Positions 7,889-17,484 of a DNA stretch of 64,000 nt are shown here, in pieces. The stretch's first letter is position 1; every line of letters starts with the position of its first letter. A model generated the notes under the pieces. That model was given only the letters and a program-made list of their open reading frames with translations, was not told where the DNA came from and did not search any database. Source of the DNA: CBDCUF01 sp965222525 (lineage in GTDB: Bacteria; Pseudomonadota; Alphaproteobacteria; Rickettsiales; UBA8987); the NCBI GenBank assembly GCA_965222525.1, contig OZ244955.1, positions 496,001-560,000 on the forward strand. The letters are read 5' to 3'. The translations under genes were made by a program, and so were the position numbers.

Positions 7889-8416
7889 ATGAAGATACGC
7901 AATTTATTTTTGCTTGTGGCTATTTGCAGTATACCGCTTTCAGCCTGTTCTGAGGGTGGAATAAAGCGCGATAGTAGCAGTTATCCGGTGGATCCGGATG
8001 ACGCCAGACGGGCAAAGCGCGGCAAAATTACCGGTGAAGGCGGGTTGAAATTATGGGGAAGTGATGATAATGAAAAGTCTGGAGGCGGCTCTGGTATTGG
8101 TGTAAACAGCTTCCTGTGGCGCGCTACCCTTGATACGCTTTCCTTTATACCACTGGCGCAGGTTGACCCGCACGGAGGCGTAATAATTACTGATTGGTAC
8201 GAAGATCCGGATGCAAGGGGCGAGCGGTTCAAGATAAACACCCTGATACTGGGAACGGATTTGCGTGCGGACGGATTGCGGGTATCGGTATTCAAACAGC
8301 GGAAAACCAAGGCAAATGGCTGGGAAGATGTCAAGGTCAGCTCCGGCCTTGCGGAAGAACTGGAAGACAAAATCCTCACCCGTGCCCGTGAATTGCGTAT
8401 CAATAGTTCTTCCTAG
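7889..8416 (+). CDS. DUF3576 outer-membrane lipoprotein
   Basis: A 175-residue lipoprotein of unknown function that precedes leuS in many alphaproteobacteria. The signal peptide ends in a lipobox PLSAC with the lipidated Cys20. The mature domain (RATLDTLSFIPLAQVDPHGGVIITDWYED region) is the conserved DUF3576 core. I use the ATG at 7889 because GAGGAG lies five bases before it and the signal peptide starts there. An in-frame ATG at 7790 would add 33 residues ahead of the signal sequence and is unlikely. It is followed at 18 bases by leuS. The order DUF3576-leuS-lptE-holA suggests a link to envelope biogenesis through lptE, but the molecular role is unknown. Confidence 0.9.
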   Translation: MKIRNLFLLVAICSIPLSACSEGGIKRDSSSYPVDPDDARRAKRGKITGEGGLKLWGSDDNEKSGGGSGIGVNSFLWRATLDTLSFIPLAQVDPHGGVIITDWYEDPDARGERFKINTLILGTDLRADGLRVSVFKQRKTKANGWEDVKVSSGLAEELEDKILTRARELRINSSS

Positions 8417-8434
8417 TATACGAGCAGTCATATC

Positions 8435-11020
8435 ATGTCCGAAACGAATTCAGATAGTCCGGAAGACAGTTATAATGCCCAGCCCATAGAAGAAAAATGG
8501 CAGAAAATATGGGGTGAGCAAGGGAGCTTTGACACCGGCGCCGATCCGGACAAGGAAAATTATTACGCACTCGAAATGTTCCCCTACCCCTCTGGCCGAA
8601 TCCATATGGGACATCTGCGTAACTATACTATCGGTGATGTAATTGCCCGTTTCAAGCGTATGCAGGGCTATAATGTGCTGCATCCTATGGGCTGGGACGC
8701 TTTTGGGTTGCCGGCGGAGAATGCGGCGATAAAAAACCGCACTCATCCGGCCAAATGGACTTACGAAAATATTGACAATATGCGCGCTCAGCTCCAGTCC
8801 ATCGGGCTTTCCTACGATTGGGAGCGTGAATTTGCCACCTGTGACCCTGAATACTACAAGCATGAGCAGAAGATGTTTCTCGATTTCCTTGCGGCAGGAC
8901 TGGCCTACCGCAAGGAAGCAGAGGTAAACTGGGATCCGGTTGACAATACGGTTCTGGCTAATGAACAGGTGATTGACGGCCGTGGCTGGCGCTCCGGTGC
9001 GCCGGTTGAGCGCCGGAAACTCAACCAGTGGTTCCTGCGCATTACTGACTTTGCCGAGGAGTTGCTGCAAGGGCTGGATGGCTTACAGGGCTGGCCGGAG
9101 CGGGTGCGGCTAATGCAGGAGAAATGGATTGGCAAGTCTTATGGCGCGACTATAAAGTTTCGCATTTCCGGCGGTGAGGGGCTGGAAAACGGCAAGACTC
9201 TGGAGGTTTTTACTACCCGCCCCGATACCATATTCGGCGCAGCTTTCTGTGCTATTTCCACCGGTCACCCGCTGGCACAGGAATTGGCGGAAAACAACCC
9301 CAAACTGGCGGGTTTCATAGATGAATGCAGTAAGCTAGGGGTGAGTACAGAAGCAATAGAAAAAGCTGAAAAGCAGGGATTTGACACCGGTCTTAAAATC
9401 ATTCACCCATTCATTCCGGATAAGGAATTACCATTATATACAGCAAATTTTGTTCTAATGGAATATGGAACAGGAGCAATTTTCGGTTGTCCGGCGCATG
9501 ACCAGCGTGACCATGATTTTGCCCGTAAATATAACCTGCCAATAATTCAGGTGGTTTCGGCAGGTGAGGAAATTGACATAAAAGAACAGGCCTATTCCGG
9601 ATCAGGAACAATAATAAACTCTGACTTTATAAACGGCATGGAAATCGAACAGGCAAAAAAAGAAGTAATCAAACGCCTGGAAAAGCAGAATATCGGTACA
9701 AGCAAAATCAGCTACCGCCTGCGTGACTGGGGCGTTTCGCGCCAACGCTACTGGGGATGCCCGATTCCGATTATCTATTGCGACAAATGTGGTATTGTAC
9801 CGGTGCCGGAACAGGACTTGCCTGTCAGCCTGCCGGAGGATGTATCACTGGATGAGCCGGGTAATCCGCTTGTGCGCCATCCCACCTGGAAAAATACTGA
9901 TTGCCCTGAGTGTGGCCAGCCTGCCACCCGTGAAACCGATACTTTCGACACTTTTTTCGAGTCTTCATGGTATTTTGTACGTTATTGTTCGCCAAAATCC
10001 GTTTCAGCCTTTGACAAGCAGGAGGTCAATAAATGGCTGCCGGTTGATCAGTATATCGGCGGGATTGAGCATGCGGTCTTGCACCTGCTTTATGCTAGGT
10101 TTTTCACACATGCGCTTAAAAAATGCGGCTACCTTGATGTTGCGGAGCCCTTCAAGGGGCTGTTGACGCAGGGCATGGTTTGCCACATCACCTATCAGGA
10201 TGCGGAAGGAAACTGGCTATTTCCGGACGAGGTTGAACGCAAGGGTGACAGCTATTTTCATAAGAAAACCGGCACCAAAGTAACCGTTGGCCGTATTGAA
10301 AAAATGTCCAAATCGAAATGTAATGTGGTTGACCCGGAAGGGATAATAAAAACTTACGGCGCGGATACGGCGCGGCTATTTATGCTATCTGATTCACCTC
10401 CGGAACGGGACTTGGAATGGAGCGATTCCGGCGTTGAAGGAGCGTATAAATATCTGAAGCGGTTGTGGAGCCTGGTTTCAGCCACCCCCAAGAACTCCTC
10501 ATCTGGCGCCTCCTTGGAGGAGGCCGAGGGAAATCTTCTGGAGATTCGCAAAACCACCCATAAAACCATAGATTCTGTCAAAGAAGATATAGAAAATTTC
10601 GGGTTGAACAAGGCAATCGCACGGGTACGGGAGTTAACTAATATATTGGAAAAAATGGATAAATCTTCTGAACAGGCGCAGGCAGTTTCTCGTGAAGGAG
10701 TGGAGGCTGCACTCACCTTGCTAAACCCGATGATTCCGCATATTACCGAGGAATTATGGCAGAAACTGGGGCATAGTGAGTGTCTTGCCAGCCGCCCGCT
10801 GCCAGAAGCACAGCCGGAATTATTACTGGACGATATGGTGACAATTGCGGTACAAGTAAATGGCAAATTGCGTGGCACCATAGAAATGACCAAGGACAGC
10901 ACCGAAGAGGATGTTCGTGAGCAGGCGCTGGCACTGGACAAGGTACAGGATGCGGCGGCAGGCAAGGATGTGTGCAAGGTTATTGTGGTTCCAAACAGGA
11001 TAGTAAATGTCGTTATTTAG
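8435..11020 (+). CDS. leuS: Leucine--tRNA ligase
   Basis: Class I synthetase charging tRNA-Leu in the cytoplasm, 861 residues. The HMGH signature is at 57-60 and the KMSKS loop at about 623-627. The CP1 editing insertion contains the TTRPDTIFGA and GCPAHDQRD motifs that clear mischarged norvaline or isoleucine. Zinc-binding cysteine pairs (CDKCG and CPECG) occur between about 445 and 495. The anticodon-binding and C-terminal domains are complete. The stop overlaps the lptE start by 14 bp, which indicates a tightly coupled operon. Confidence 0.98.
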   Translation: MSETNSDSPEDSYNAQPIEEKWQKIWGEQGSFDTGADPDKENYYALEMFPYPSGRIHMGHLRNYTIGDVIARFKRMQGYNVLHPMGWDAFGLPAENAAIKNRTHPAKWTYENIDNMRAQLQSIGLSYDWEREFATCDPEYYKHEQKMFLDFLAAGLAYRKEAEVNWDPVDNTVLANEQVIDGRGWRSGAPVERRKLNQWFLRITDFAEELLQGLDGLQGWPERVRLMQEKWIGKSYGATIKFRISGGEGLENGKTLEVFTTRPDTIFGAAFCAISTGHPLAQELAENNPKLAGFIDECSKLGVSTEAIEKAEKQGFDTGLKIIHPFIPDKELPLYTANFVLMEYGTGAIFGCPAHDQRDHDFARKYNLPIIQVVSAGEEIDIKEQAYSGSGTIINSDFINGMEIEQAKKEVIKRLEKQNIGTSKISYRLRDWGVSRQRYWGCPIPIIYCDKCGIVPVPEQDLPVSLPEDVSLDEPGNPLVRHPTWKNTDCPECGQPATRETDTFDTFFESSWYFVRYCSPKSVSAFDKQEVNKWLPVDQYIGGIEHAVLHLLYARFFTHALKKCGYLDVAEPFKGLLTQGMVCHITYQDAEGNWLFPDEVERKGDSYFHKKTGTKVTVGRIEKMSKSKCNVVDPEGIIKTYGADTARLFMLSDSPPERDLEWSDSGVEGAYKYLKRLWSLVSATPKNSSSGASLEEAEGNLLEIRKTTHKTIDSVKEDIENFGLNKAIARVRELTNILEKMDKSSEQAQAVSREGVEAALTLLNPMIPHITEELWQKLGHSECLASRPLPEAQPELLLDDMVTIAVQVNGKLRGTIEMTKDSTEEDVREQALALDKVQDAAAGKDVCKVIVVPNRIVNVVI

Positions 11021-11621
11021 AGTTCAGAGTTCGGGGTTCGGAGTCCGGGTAGCGTTGGTTACACTGCTTCTGGTTGTTGCCGGGTGCGGGTTTGAGCCGA
11101 TATATAAGAAGGATGGAGTGAGTGAGTCTGGAGGTGTGAATCTTGCAAAAATAAAAGTGGAAAAGATTAATTCCGGTCGTGAGGGACAGATTTTGCAGAC
11201 CCATCTGGAGGATATGTTTAATCCGACGGGCGCACCTGTTACACCGAAATACAGGCTGGATGTGGATGTGCGGCATCATAAATTTGCCAAGGCGGTGGAG
11301 CAGTCCAAGGAAGTTCAGCGCTATGATATTGAAGTTAATGCAAAATTTAGTCTAAAGGATGCGGTGACCGGTGAGGTGATATTAACCGACAACAGCAGGA
11401 TTATTGGCGGTTTCGATGCAGTACCCTCCGATTTTTCCACATATACCGCCGAGGAGGACGGCTTGCGGCGCAGTATGAAAGAAGTGGCACAGGATATCCG
11501 CCGCAAACTGGTTGAATATTTCATAAGTCCGGTCAGGAAGAACGAAGACTCCACTGCAGGCAGGGGTTATAACGACAGCGAAACAATACTTGAAGAGCAT
11601 GGGTTGGGACATGTGAAATAG
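11007..11621 (+). CDS. lptE: LPS assembly lipoprotein LptE
   Basis: LptE is the outer-membrane lipoprotein that plugs and helps fold LptD, the final LPS translocon. The 204-residue product has a signal peptide with lipobox VVAGC (Cys27) followed by GFEPIY, the family's usual opening. The mature body has the alternating beta/alpha pattern of LptE/RlpB. Assignment rests on these features and on its position between leuS and holA, which is standard for the gene. Codons 5-14, at the start of the signal peptide, are made of a degenerate heptamer tandem repeat (11019-11046), so part of the protein is repeat-encoded. The start overlaps leuS by 14 bp. Confidence 0.9.
   Translation: MSLFRVQSSGFGVRVALVTLLLVVAGCGFEPIYKKDGVSESGGVNLAKIKVEKINSGREGQILQTHLEDMFNPTGAPVTPKYRLDVDVRHHKFAKAVEQSKEVQRYDIEVNAKFSLKDAVTGEVILTDNSRIIGGFDAVPSDFSTYTAEEDGLRRSMKEVAQDIRRKLVEYFISPVRKNEDSTAGRGYNDSETILEEHGLGHVK
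11019..11046. repeat. Coding heptamer tandem repeat in lptE
   Basis: Four consecutive units of the form RGRGTTC/GGAGTCC keep a 7-bp period across the leuS stop codon and the lptE signal-peptide codons. The period is not a multiple of three, so gain or loss of one unit would shift the lptE frame. Confidence 0.65.
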
Positions 11622-11646
11622 ACATTTTTTGTAATGACAAAATCTT

Positions 11647-12723
11647 ATGAAAATCACTGCCGCAAAAGCTGATTCATTTGTCAATAACCTGCCTGCCAAT
11701 ATATTGGCAGCGCTCATATACGGGCCGGATACGGGATTGGTGAGTCAGCGTGCAGAAGTTATTGCAAAGCAGATAGTTAGCGATATTTCTGACCCGTTTT
11801 GCGTAACTGATATTTCCGCAGCGAAAATCAAGGAAGAACCGGCTATAGTTGCCGATGAAATGGCTGCTATCGGGCTTATGGGTGGTCGTCGACTGGTAAG
11901 ATTGCGTGACACGCCGCCCGGATTTTCAACAACCCTTGCCGGAATTATAAAAGATGCTCCTGATGATATAGAAAAACAGGCTTTTTTACTGATAGTTGCT
12001 GGCGACCTTGCTCCATCTTCCGGCCTGCGCAAGCTGTTTGAAAAAGAGCAAAATCTGGCGGCAATCCCCTGTTATCAGGATGATGCTCGCAGTATCCGTA
12101 CAGTTATCGCCGGTGAGTTACGGAAACATAACATTCAGTGTGATCATGATGCCATTACATTTTTGGCGGAAAACTGCCTTGGCGACCGCATGGTGGTTAT
12201 AAGGGAGATTGAGAAATTATCCCTTTATATGGGGCGACCAACGGAAAGCAGCAGTAGAAGCGCCTCGTTGGATGATATAATTGCCTGCATCGGAGAGACT
12301 ACCGAATCATCTCTGGATGGTATATGCAATGCAGTTGCGAATGGGAATCATCTGCAGCTAGATCTGTCGTTGAAAAAAGCTTCCATGCAGGGAATTGTTC
12401 CGATAGCGATATTACGAGCAGTACAACGTTATTTTATGCGCATACATTTGGTGGTCGGTATGGTGGCACAAGGTATGGCACAGGAACAGGCAATGGGCAC
12501 CCTGCGCCCGCCGGTATTTTTCAAACAGATGCCGGCTTTCAAGGCGCATATTTCACGCTGGGCAATAGCACACAAACAGGCTCTATGGCAGGTTATGAAC
12601 CTGATTTACCAAGCCGAGTTTGAATGTAAACAGACCGGTGCAAATCCGGAACTGATCTGCGGCCGTTATCTGATGAGAATCGCCAGCACATGGAAATCGG
12701 CAAATAAGTTTGGCTGTTCATAA
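11647..12723 (+). CDS. holA: DNA polymerase III delta subunit
   Basis: The delta subunit opens the sliding clamp as part of the clamp-loader complex. The 358-residue length and N-terminal AAA+-like fold (LPANILAALIYGPDTGLVSQRAEVI) fit HolA, which lacks a functional Walker motif. Position directly after lptE supports the call. A gap of 25 bases separates it from lptE, and no clear Shine-Dalgarno sequence precedes the ATG. Its stop codon abuts the stop codon of the convergent lytic transglycosylase with no base between. Confidence 0.92.
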   Translation: MKITAAKADSFVNNLPANILAALIYGPDTGLVSQRAEVIAKQIVSDISDPFCVTDISAAKIKEEPAIVADEMAAIGLMGGRRLVRLRDTPPGFSTTLAGIIKDAPDDIEKQAFLLIVAGDLAPSSGLRKLFEKEQNLAAIPCYQDDARSIRTVIAGELRKHNIQCDHDAITFLAENCLGDRMVVIREIEKLSLYMGRPTESSSRSASLDDIIACIGETTESSLDGICNAVANGNHLQLDLSLKKASMQGIVPIAILRAVQRYFMRIHLVVGMVAQGMAQEQAMGTLRPPVFFKQMPAFKAHISRWAIAHKQALWQVMNLIYQAEFECKQTGANPELICGRYLMRIASTWKSANKFGCS

Positions 12724-14772
12724 CTACCGCCGTAAATCCTGGGCGGTGCGGGCATAGGGTTCGGCGTTTTCATACAGAATCATGCGGTATAATTGCAGGT
12801 GCTCCAGTACTCGCTGGACATAATTGCGGGTTTCGTTAAACGGGATGAGTTCCAGCCAGTCCACTACATCCTCGATATCCTTCATCTTGCGCGGGTCACC
12901 ATTGGCTTTCACCCACTTCCTCACATTACCAGGTCCTCCATTATAAGCCGCAATCGCCAGTATATAGGAGCCGTCATGCTGCCCTATCATTGACTCAAGA
13001 TAAGCACTGCCGAGGGTTACATTATAAGCCGAACTGGAAGTCAGCCGCTTCTTATTATAACGGTATTTCTCCTTGCCTGCTACTTCCCTGGCAGTTGCCG
13101 GCATAAGCTGCATCAGCCCGAGCGCGCCGGCAGGACTGCGTGCGGTTGAGTTAAAGATACTCTCCTGCATGATAATGGCATGGATAAGCGCCGCCTCCGG
13201 CTTTCTGATAATATTGCCGCGGGTATCCTTCATGCTTTTTAGGGTAGGGTAGAGCGCACGGGGGAAGATATTGCCATACATCTTTGCCGATTCCTTGGCC
13301 GCAACAATACTGTAATCCGGCCTTCCCAGCTTGAGCCCCAGATGGGCAATAAGATAGCGCTCACCGGTAGTACCCGACTGCCTTATCGCCTGACGCAGAA
13401 ATTCACTGGCAAATCTGTGCTCACCAATGAGATGGAACAGATATGCCACCTTCACCAGCTCGCTATTTTTATAATTCACCTCATCCATTTCCAGCGGCGA
13501 GGGGTGCCTTGGTATAAACAGCAATTTCTCCCCGATTTTCTCGGTAGCCATCTGGCCATAGAAACTGGTCGGGTATTTTGCCGCAACCACATACCATTTA
13601 TGTGCAATCTCGCTGTTACCGTTGGTTTCTGCCGAGCGCCCCGCCCAATATGCCGCCCGCCCGCGGCTTATCGGGGTACGCACCTTTTTATATAGCTGGT
13701 AGAAATGGCGATATGCCTCTTTCGGCCGGTTATGAAAGCGCAATGCAATCCAGCCGGCCAGCCATTCCGCAGAAGCCAGCTCCTGCATATTACTGTCGGT
13801 AAATCCGTGCTGGCTGGAAAAAACATACGCTGTTTTATAATCCTTCTGCCTGATCAGCTTATGGATATAGCGCTCCCTTATCTGCCACCATTTTGCCGGA
13901 TAATGCAGCTTCCCCGGCAGCTCCCTGAGCAGCTCCTCTATCTTGCTGTTTTTGCCATGTTTTTCCCGCCATTTGATACGGTCATATATAAGCCCCTCGT
14001 CATTCAGCAGGTTCTTCGGAATCGACTTAATAGCCTTGTCAACACCGTAATCATTGCTTTTCAGCTTTATCCTTGCATTGAACAGCGCCTGGTAATCCTT
14101 GCCAACCTTGCTTACTATCCGTTTGGCAGCCTTGATTTCCCCGTCCCATAACAGGCGGTTAATGCGGTTGATATAATCCTGTTCGGTGATAAACTCCTTG
14201 TATTTCTTGAGAAACTTGCCCTCCTCCTTTTTATTGAAATCACGCTCCACCCATGATTCCCTCAGCATGCGGATGATTTTACTGCGATAACGTTTTGCCT
14301 CATCCTTGTTTTGCAGCAAGGCCTGCGCCAGCATTTCCTTCCCCTTGGGAGTTACGGGGGAGTCGAAATTTATCGTCCCTCCCCTGATATGGGCGGTGGA
14401 AAACCATGCCTTGATTTCATCAGCATCAATTGAGTCATCAAGCGATTGCTCCGCACGGATTTTCATTGATAGCTGGTAAGGCCAGTGCAAATGCTGATAA
14501 ATAAAAGCAGAAGCCTCGGGGAAGGAGGAGTTCTTGGTGTCGGACATATACTGCCACCATGCAAACATCTGGCTGGCAAGTTTAATGTTGGTTTTCCTGG
14601 CATATTTCTGCGCGCTCTTCCATTTTTTCTGACGGGCAAAATCACGTGCCTTCTTCATCATGGATATATTATTATCCGAAACCTTCCATTCCGGATAAGG
14701 CGCCTTCACACCCCATGCAAGGGCAGGAACAATCAAAATCAAAGCTGCTGACAAAACAAAGATACGGTGCAT
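12724..14772 (-). CDS. slt: Soluble lytic murein transglycosylase (Slt70-like)
   Basis: A periplasmic enzyme that cleaves the MurNAc-GlcNAc bond of peptidoglycan and leaves 1,6-anhydro ends. The 682-residue product has a signal peptide (about 1-20). A long helical superhelix with TPR-like repeats (about 30-500) forms the Slt doughnut. The C-terminal goose-type lysozyme fold has catalytic Glu537 in an MQESIFN segment, then GALGLMQLMPATA and AAYNGGPGNV. I start at the ATG at 14772, which opens the signal peptide; a start seven codons earlier is possible. It converges head-on with holA. Confidence 0.95.
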   Translation of the reverse strand: MHRIFVLSAALILIVPALAWGVKAPYPEWKVSDNNISMMKKARDFARQKKWKSAQKYARKTNIKLASQMFAWWQYMSDTKNSSFPEASAFIYQHLHWPYQLSMKIRAEQSLDDSIDADEIKAWFSTAHIRGGTINFDSPVTPKGKEMLAQALLQNKDEAKRYRSKIIRMLRESWVERDFNKKEEGKFLKKYKEFITEQDYINRINRLLWDGEIKAAKRIVSKVGKDYQALFNARIKLKSNDYGVDKAIKSIPKNLLNDEGLIYDRIKWREKHGKNSKIEELLRELPGKLHYPAKWWQIRERYIHKLIRQKDYKTAYVFSSQHGFTDSNMQELASAEWLAGWIALRFHNRPKEAYRHFYQLYKKVRTPISRGRAAYWAGRSAETNGNSEIAHKWYVVAAKYPTSFYGQMATEKIGEKLLFIPRHPSPLEMDEVNYKNSELVKVAYLFHLIGEHRFASEFLRQAIRQSGTTGERYLIAHLGLKLGRPDYSIVAAKESAKMYGNIFPRALYPTLKSMKDTRGNIIRKPEAALIHAIIMQESIFNSTARSPAGALGLMQLMPATAREVAGKEKYRYNKKRLTSSSAYNVTLGSAYLESMIGQHDGSYILAIAAYNGGPGNVRKWVKANGDPRKMKDIEDVVDWLELIPFNETRNYVQRVLEHLQLYRMILYENAEPYARTAQDLRR

Positions 14773-15205
14773 AATAATAAAATTAATATCCAAAAAACAC
14801 TACAGCGGAAAAGAACAATCAGACATCGTTTATTATAAATAACATGATGAGGATTACAACAAGCTCTTACAGAGAACTGAAAGTTTCATAAAAAAGTATG
14901 AATAATTTTAGGTCGTAGCACCCAGCATTTACTATAAATCTCAACATAGCCTGGTTGTTTCTGGCTATCCCCAACACCATAATAAACTACCCTGCTGCAA
15001 GCAGCGGGACATCCAATCGGACTATACTATCCCTTCACCCCAAGGGGTGGGGAATTATACCTGAAGGGATTAAAGTGGCAGAAAAACTATATCTCACCAG
15101 AAAATTTACTTCCTACGGCTTTTTCTTTTGCAGCATAAGTTCTATATGGTATTAATTTTTGTTAACATCCCTATATATGGCGTTATCTTAACAGGTTATT
15201 AACCA
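14773..15205. other. Gene-free interval with a nested hairpin
   Basis: This 433-bp divergent interval lies between slt and the SH3 gene. The only clear structure is at 15030-15071. There an outer 9-bp stem ATCCCTTCA/TGAAGGGAT encloses the palindrome CACCCCAAGGGGTG. It has no T-run on either side, so a simple terminator is not evident. The rest is AT-rich without repeats I can recognise and presumably holds both promoters. Confidence 0.45.
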
Positions 15206-15685
15206 ATGCGTATTATTGTTTTTATAGCTGTTATCTGTGTTTTTCTTGGTTCCGGCGCTATAGCACGTACTGACCTGCCGCTGCCGCGCTTTGTTACTGT
15301 CAAGGCGTCCGAGGCTAATATTCGCACCGGGCCGGGGCTGCGCTACCAGATAAAATGGGTGATGGTACGTAACCAGATGCCGGTTGAGGTTATCGCCGAG
15401 TTTGAGCAGTGGCGCAAGATACGTGATATTGATGGTGATGAGGGCTGGGTACATCGTGCCATGCTGAGCAATAACCGCACCATAATGGTAACCGGCAGTG
15501 ATATTCAGACAATGCTCCGCTATTCGGCGATTGATTCATCTCCCGTTGCCCGTATTGAGCCGGGTGTTAATGCCCGCCTGAATACATGCAAAAAGCACGT
15601 ATGCCATATAGAAGTGGCGGGTCATGAAGGCTGGCTCCCCCGCACCAATATATGGGGAATTTACCCTACCGAGATGGTGGAGTAG
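15206..15685 (+). CDS. SH3-domain exported protein
   Basis: A 159-residue periplasmic protein with an N-terminal signal peptide ending about residue 20 (SGAIA-R). Two bacterial SH3 segments follow: the motif EANIRTGPGLRYQIKWVM near 36-53 with the conserved GEGWV-like DEGWVH near 81, then a second degenerate copy (about 95-150). Alphaproteobacterial proteins of this kind are thought to bind cell-wall peptides, but the ligand is unknown. Two cysteines (NTCKKHVC) could form a disulfide. It follows a gap with a hairpin, and its last 25 bases overlap the end of the convergent hydrolase gene. Confidence 0.88.
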   Translation: MRIIVFIAVICVFLGSGAIARTDLPLPRFVTVKASEANIRTGPGLRYQIKWVMVRNQMPVEVIAEFEQWRKIRDIDGDEGWVHRAMLSNNRTIMVTGSDIQTMLRYSAIDSSPVARIEPGVNARLNTCKKHVCHIEVAGHEGWLPRTNIWGIYPTEMVE

Positions 15686-16560
15686 TATCGCTCAAGCACT
15701 CCATCAACAACCTGCTTTGGTTCCCAGGTGATGTGACCACCAGCAAGTTCCTCATATGTAACATCCAGGCCGGCTTCTTTTGCGATTTCGGTTAGTTTCC
15801 GGCTATGGTCTTTCAGTGTTACTTCATCATCCCCGGGATGGGCTATGTAGAAGCTGGTATCCCTGCCAAGTTTTTTTATCCTTTCTTCCGAGTCAAATTT
15901 ATGACGCAGGCTGCGCTCCACCGCCTCAGGTGACAAATCGGGATGCAGCTCGATTACCTTCCATTTCATCGAGGAGAATGCTGCAATGATAGCAACCATC
16001 GCAGGCGGCCTGTCCATAATAGTCATCTCCTCGGCCGCAATCATCGCAACCGCAGCCCCCAAGGATTCACCAGCCAATATCACCCTCTGATGCGGTGTTT
16101 TCAGACCATCCAGCGCATAATTTATCACAGCCCTGGTATCCTTGACAAACCCCTCCTCGGTAGATGCAACCTTGTCACTAACACCGTAACCACGCAGACT
16201 CACCGCAATATATCCTGCCTTTTTTTCAATCTCCTTTAGCAGGTTTATACGATATTGCGGGTCATATTCCTCACCCGTATCCGGCTGCCCCACATCACCG
16301 AAATGGCCAGTATTACCGTGGAAAAATATAAATAACGGTTTGTTGCTATCAGGCTGCTTAACCCATAAATGAATACGGATATTATCTTCAGTAGTTATAT
16401 CAACCGGAGAGGCTGAAAGCCCGTATTCAGAAGGCGCAAGCATTGGGTCAACGATATGATGGTCGGGACGGAATATCCGCGCTTCCTGCCGATGCCTGAG
16501 ATATAACAGCTTGATTGCGGAAAATAATTTCCTGAAAGGATTTGCGGTTCGTTCAGCCAT
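15661..16560 (-). CDS. Alpha/beta hydrolase
   Basis: A 299-residue serine hydrolase of unknown substrate. The oxyanion motif FFHGNTGHFGD is at about 113-123, followed by a Gly-Tyr-Gly strand (RGYGVS) and the nucleophile elbow GESLG with Ser near 182. An acid (HPGDDEV) and a C-terminal His (GGHITW) complete the triad. No signal peptide is evident, although the N-terminus is basic and amphipathic. It resembles the hydrolase at 5270-6073 in motif order, so the two may be paralogues. It sits 14 bases downstream of kdsA on the same strand. Its 3' end overlaps the SH3 gene by 25 bp. Confidence 0.85.
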   Translation of the reverse strand: MAERTANPFRKLFSAIKLLYLRHRQEARIFRPDHHIVDPMLAPSEYGLSASPVDITTEDNIRIHLWVKQPDSNKPLFIFFHGNTGHFGDVGQPDTGEEYDPQYRINLLKEIEKKAGYIAVSLRGYGVSDKVASTEEGFVKDTRAVINYALDGLKTPHQRVILAGESLGAAVAMIAAEEMTIMDRPPAMVAIIAAFSSMKWKVIELHPDLSPEAVERSLRHKFDSEERIKKLGRDTSFYIAHPGDDEVTLKDHSRKLTEIAKEAGLDVTYEELAGGHITWEPKQVVDGVLERYYSTISVG

Positions 16561-16574
16561 AGTATCCGGGCAAT

Positions 16575-17408
16575 TCAGGACAGGTTTTTTGCTATTTTAT
16601 CAAACTTAATTAGTTGTCCAACCAGTTGCTCCATGTCATCCAGGCGTACCATACAGGAGCCGTCGGAAGGAGCGTTGTCAGGATCCTGATGGGTTTCCAT
16701 AAATACCGCCGCCACCCCGACTGCAACTGCAGCTCTTGCCAAGACTGCCACAAACTCACGTTGCCCGCCGCTGGAACCACCCTGTCCGCCCGGCTGCTGC
16801 ACCGAATGGGTTGCGTCAAACACCACAGGGTAGCCGGTTTGCCCGGCCATAATCGGCAGGGAGCGCATGTCGGAAACCAGTGTATTATAGCCGAAACATG
16901 TGCCGCGGTCGGTTACAAGGATATTTTTATTGCCGCTCTCCTCCAGCTTGCTGACAACATTCTTCATATCCCAGGGGGCAAGGAACTGGCCTTTCTTGAC
17001 ATTGATTACCCGCCCAGTTTTTGCAGCAGTTACCAGAAGGTCGGTCTGTCGACAGAGAAAGGCAGGAATTTGTAATATATCAACTACTTCCGTTGCTACC
17101 TTCACCTGCTGTTCTGTGTGAATGTCGGTAAGTACAGGACAGTTAAAGGTCTTTTTGATTTCCTCAAATACGGGAAGTGCTGCATCAAGCCCGACTCCCC
17201 TCTTGCTGTTCAGGCTGGTGCGGTTTGCCTTGTCATAGGAAGTCTTATATATAAATCCGATACCAAGCTTACCTGCCACCTCCGCCAGCGCACCGGCCAT
17301 ATCCATCGCATGCTCTCGCGATTCCATCTGGCACGGCCCGGCAATCAACACCAGCGGCAAATCATTGCCTATAGTTACATTACCGACTTTTATGTAGCTT
17401 TGTTTCAT
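16575..17408 (-). CDS. kdsA: 3-deoxy-8-phosphooctulonate synthase
   Basis: It condenses arabinose 5-phosphate with phosphoenolpyruvate to make KDO-8-phosphate, the first committed step to the KDO of LPS. The 277-residue product shows IAGPCQMES (22-30), KTSYDKANR, DRGTCFGYN and FDATHSVQQPGG. The Cys in GPCQMES (Cys26) is the metal ligand of the metal-dependent class; E. coli KdsA has Asn there. This is therefore predicted to be a metal-dependent enzyme. I use the ATG at 17408, preceded by AAGGCAGGA, rather than a start 14 codons upstream. It may be co-transcribed with the downstream hydrolase. Confidence 0.96.
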   Translation of the reverse strand: MKQSYIKVGNVTIGNDLPLVLIAGPCQMESREHAMDMAGALAEVAGKLGIGFIYKTSYDKANRTSLNSKRGVGLDAALPVFEEIKKTFNCPVLTDIHTEQQVKVATEVVDILQIPAFLCRQTDLLVTAAKTGRVINVKKGQFLAPWDMKNVVSKLEESGNKNILVTDRGTCFGYNTLVSDMRSLPIMAGQTGYPVVFDATHSVQQPGGQGGSSGGQREFVAVLARAAVAVGVAAVFMETHQDPDNAPSDGSCMVRLDDMEQLVGQLIKFDKIAKNLS

Positions 17409-17484
17409 GTTCCTGCCTTTTACAAAGTAGTAGAACCTCAACAGAAACATATAGTAGAGCGAAACTAGACAGCGTCAAGTTATA

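Noticed and set aside
14955..15155. 66-codon open frame between slt and the SH3 gene
   Set aside because: It overlaps the hairpin at 15030-15071, has no ribosome-binding site and no protein-like features.
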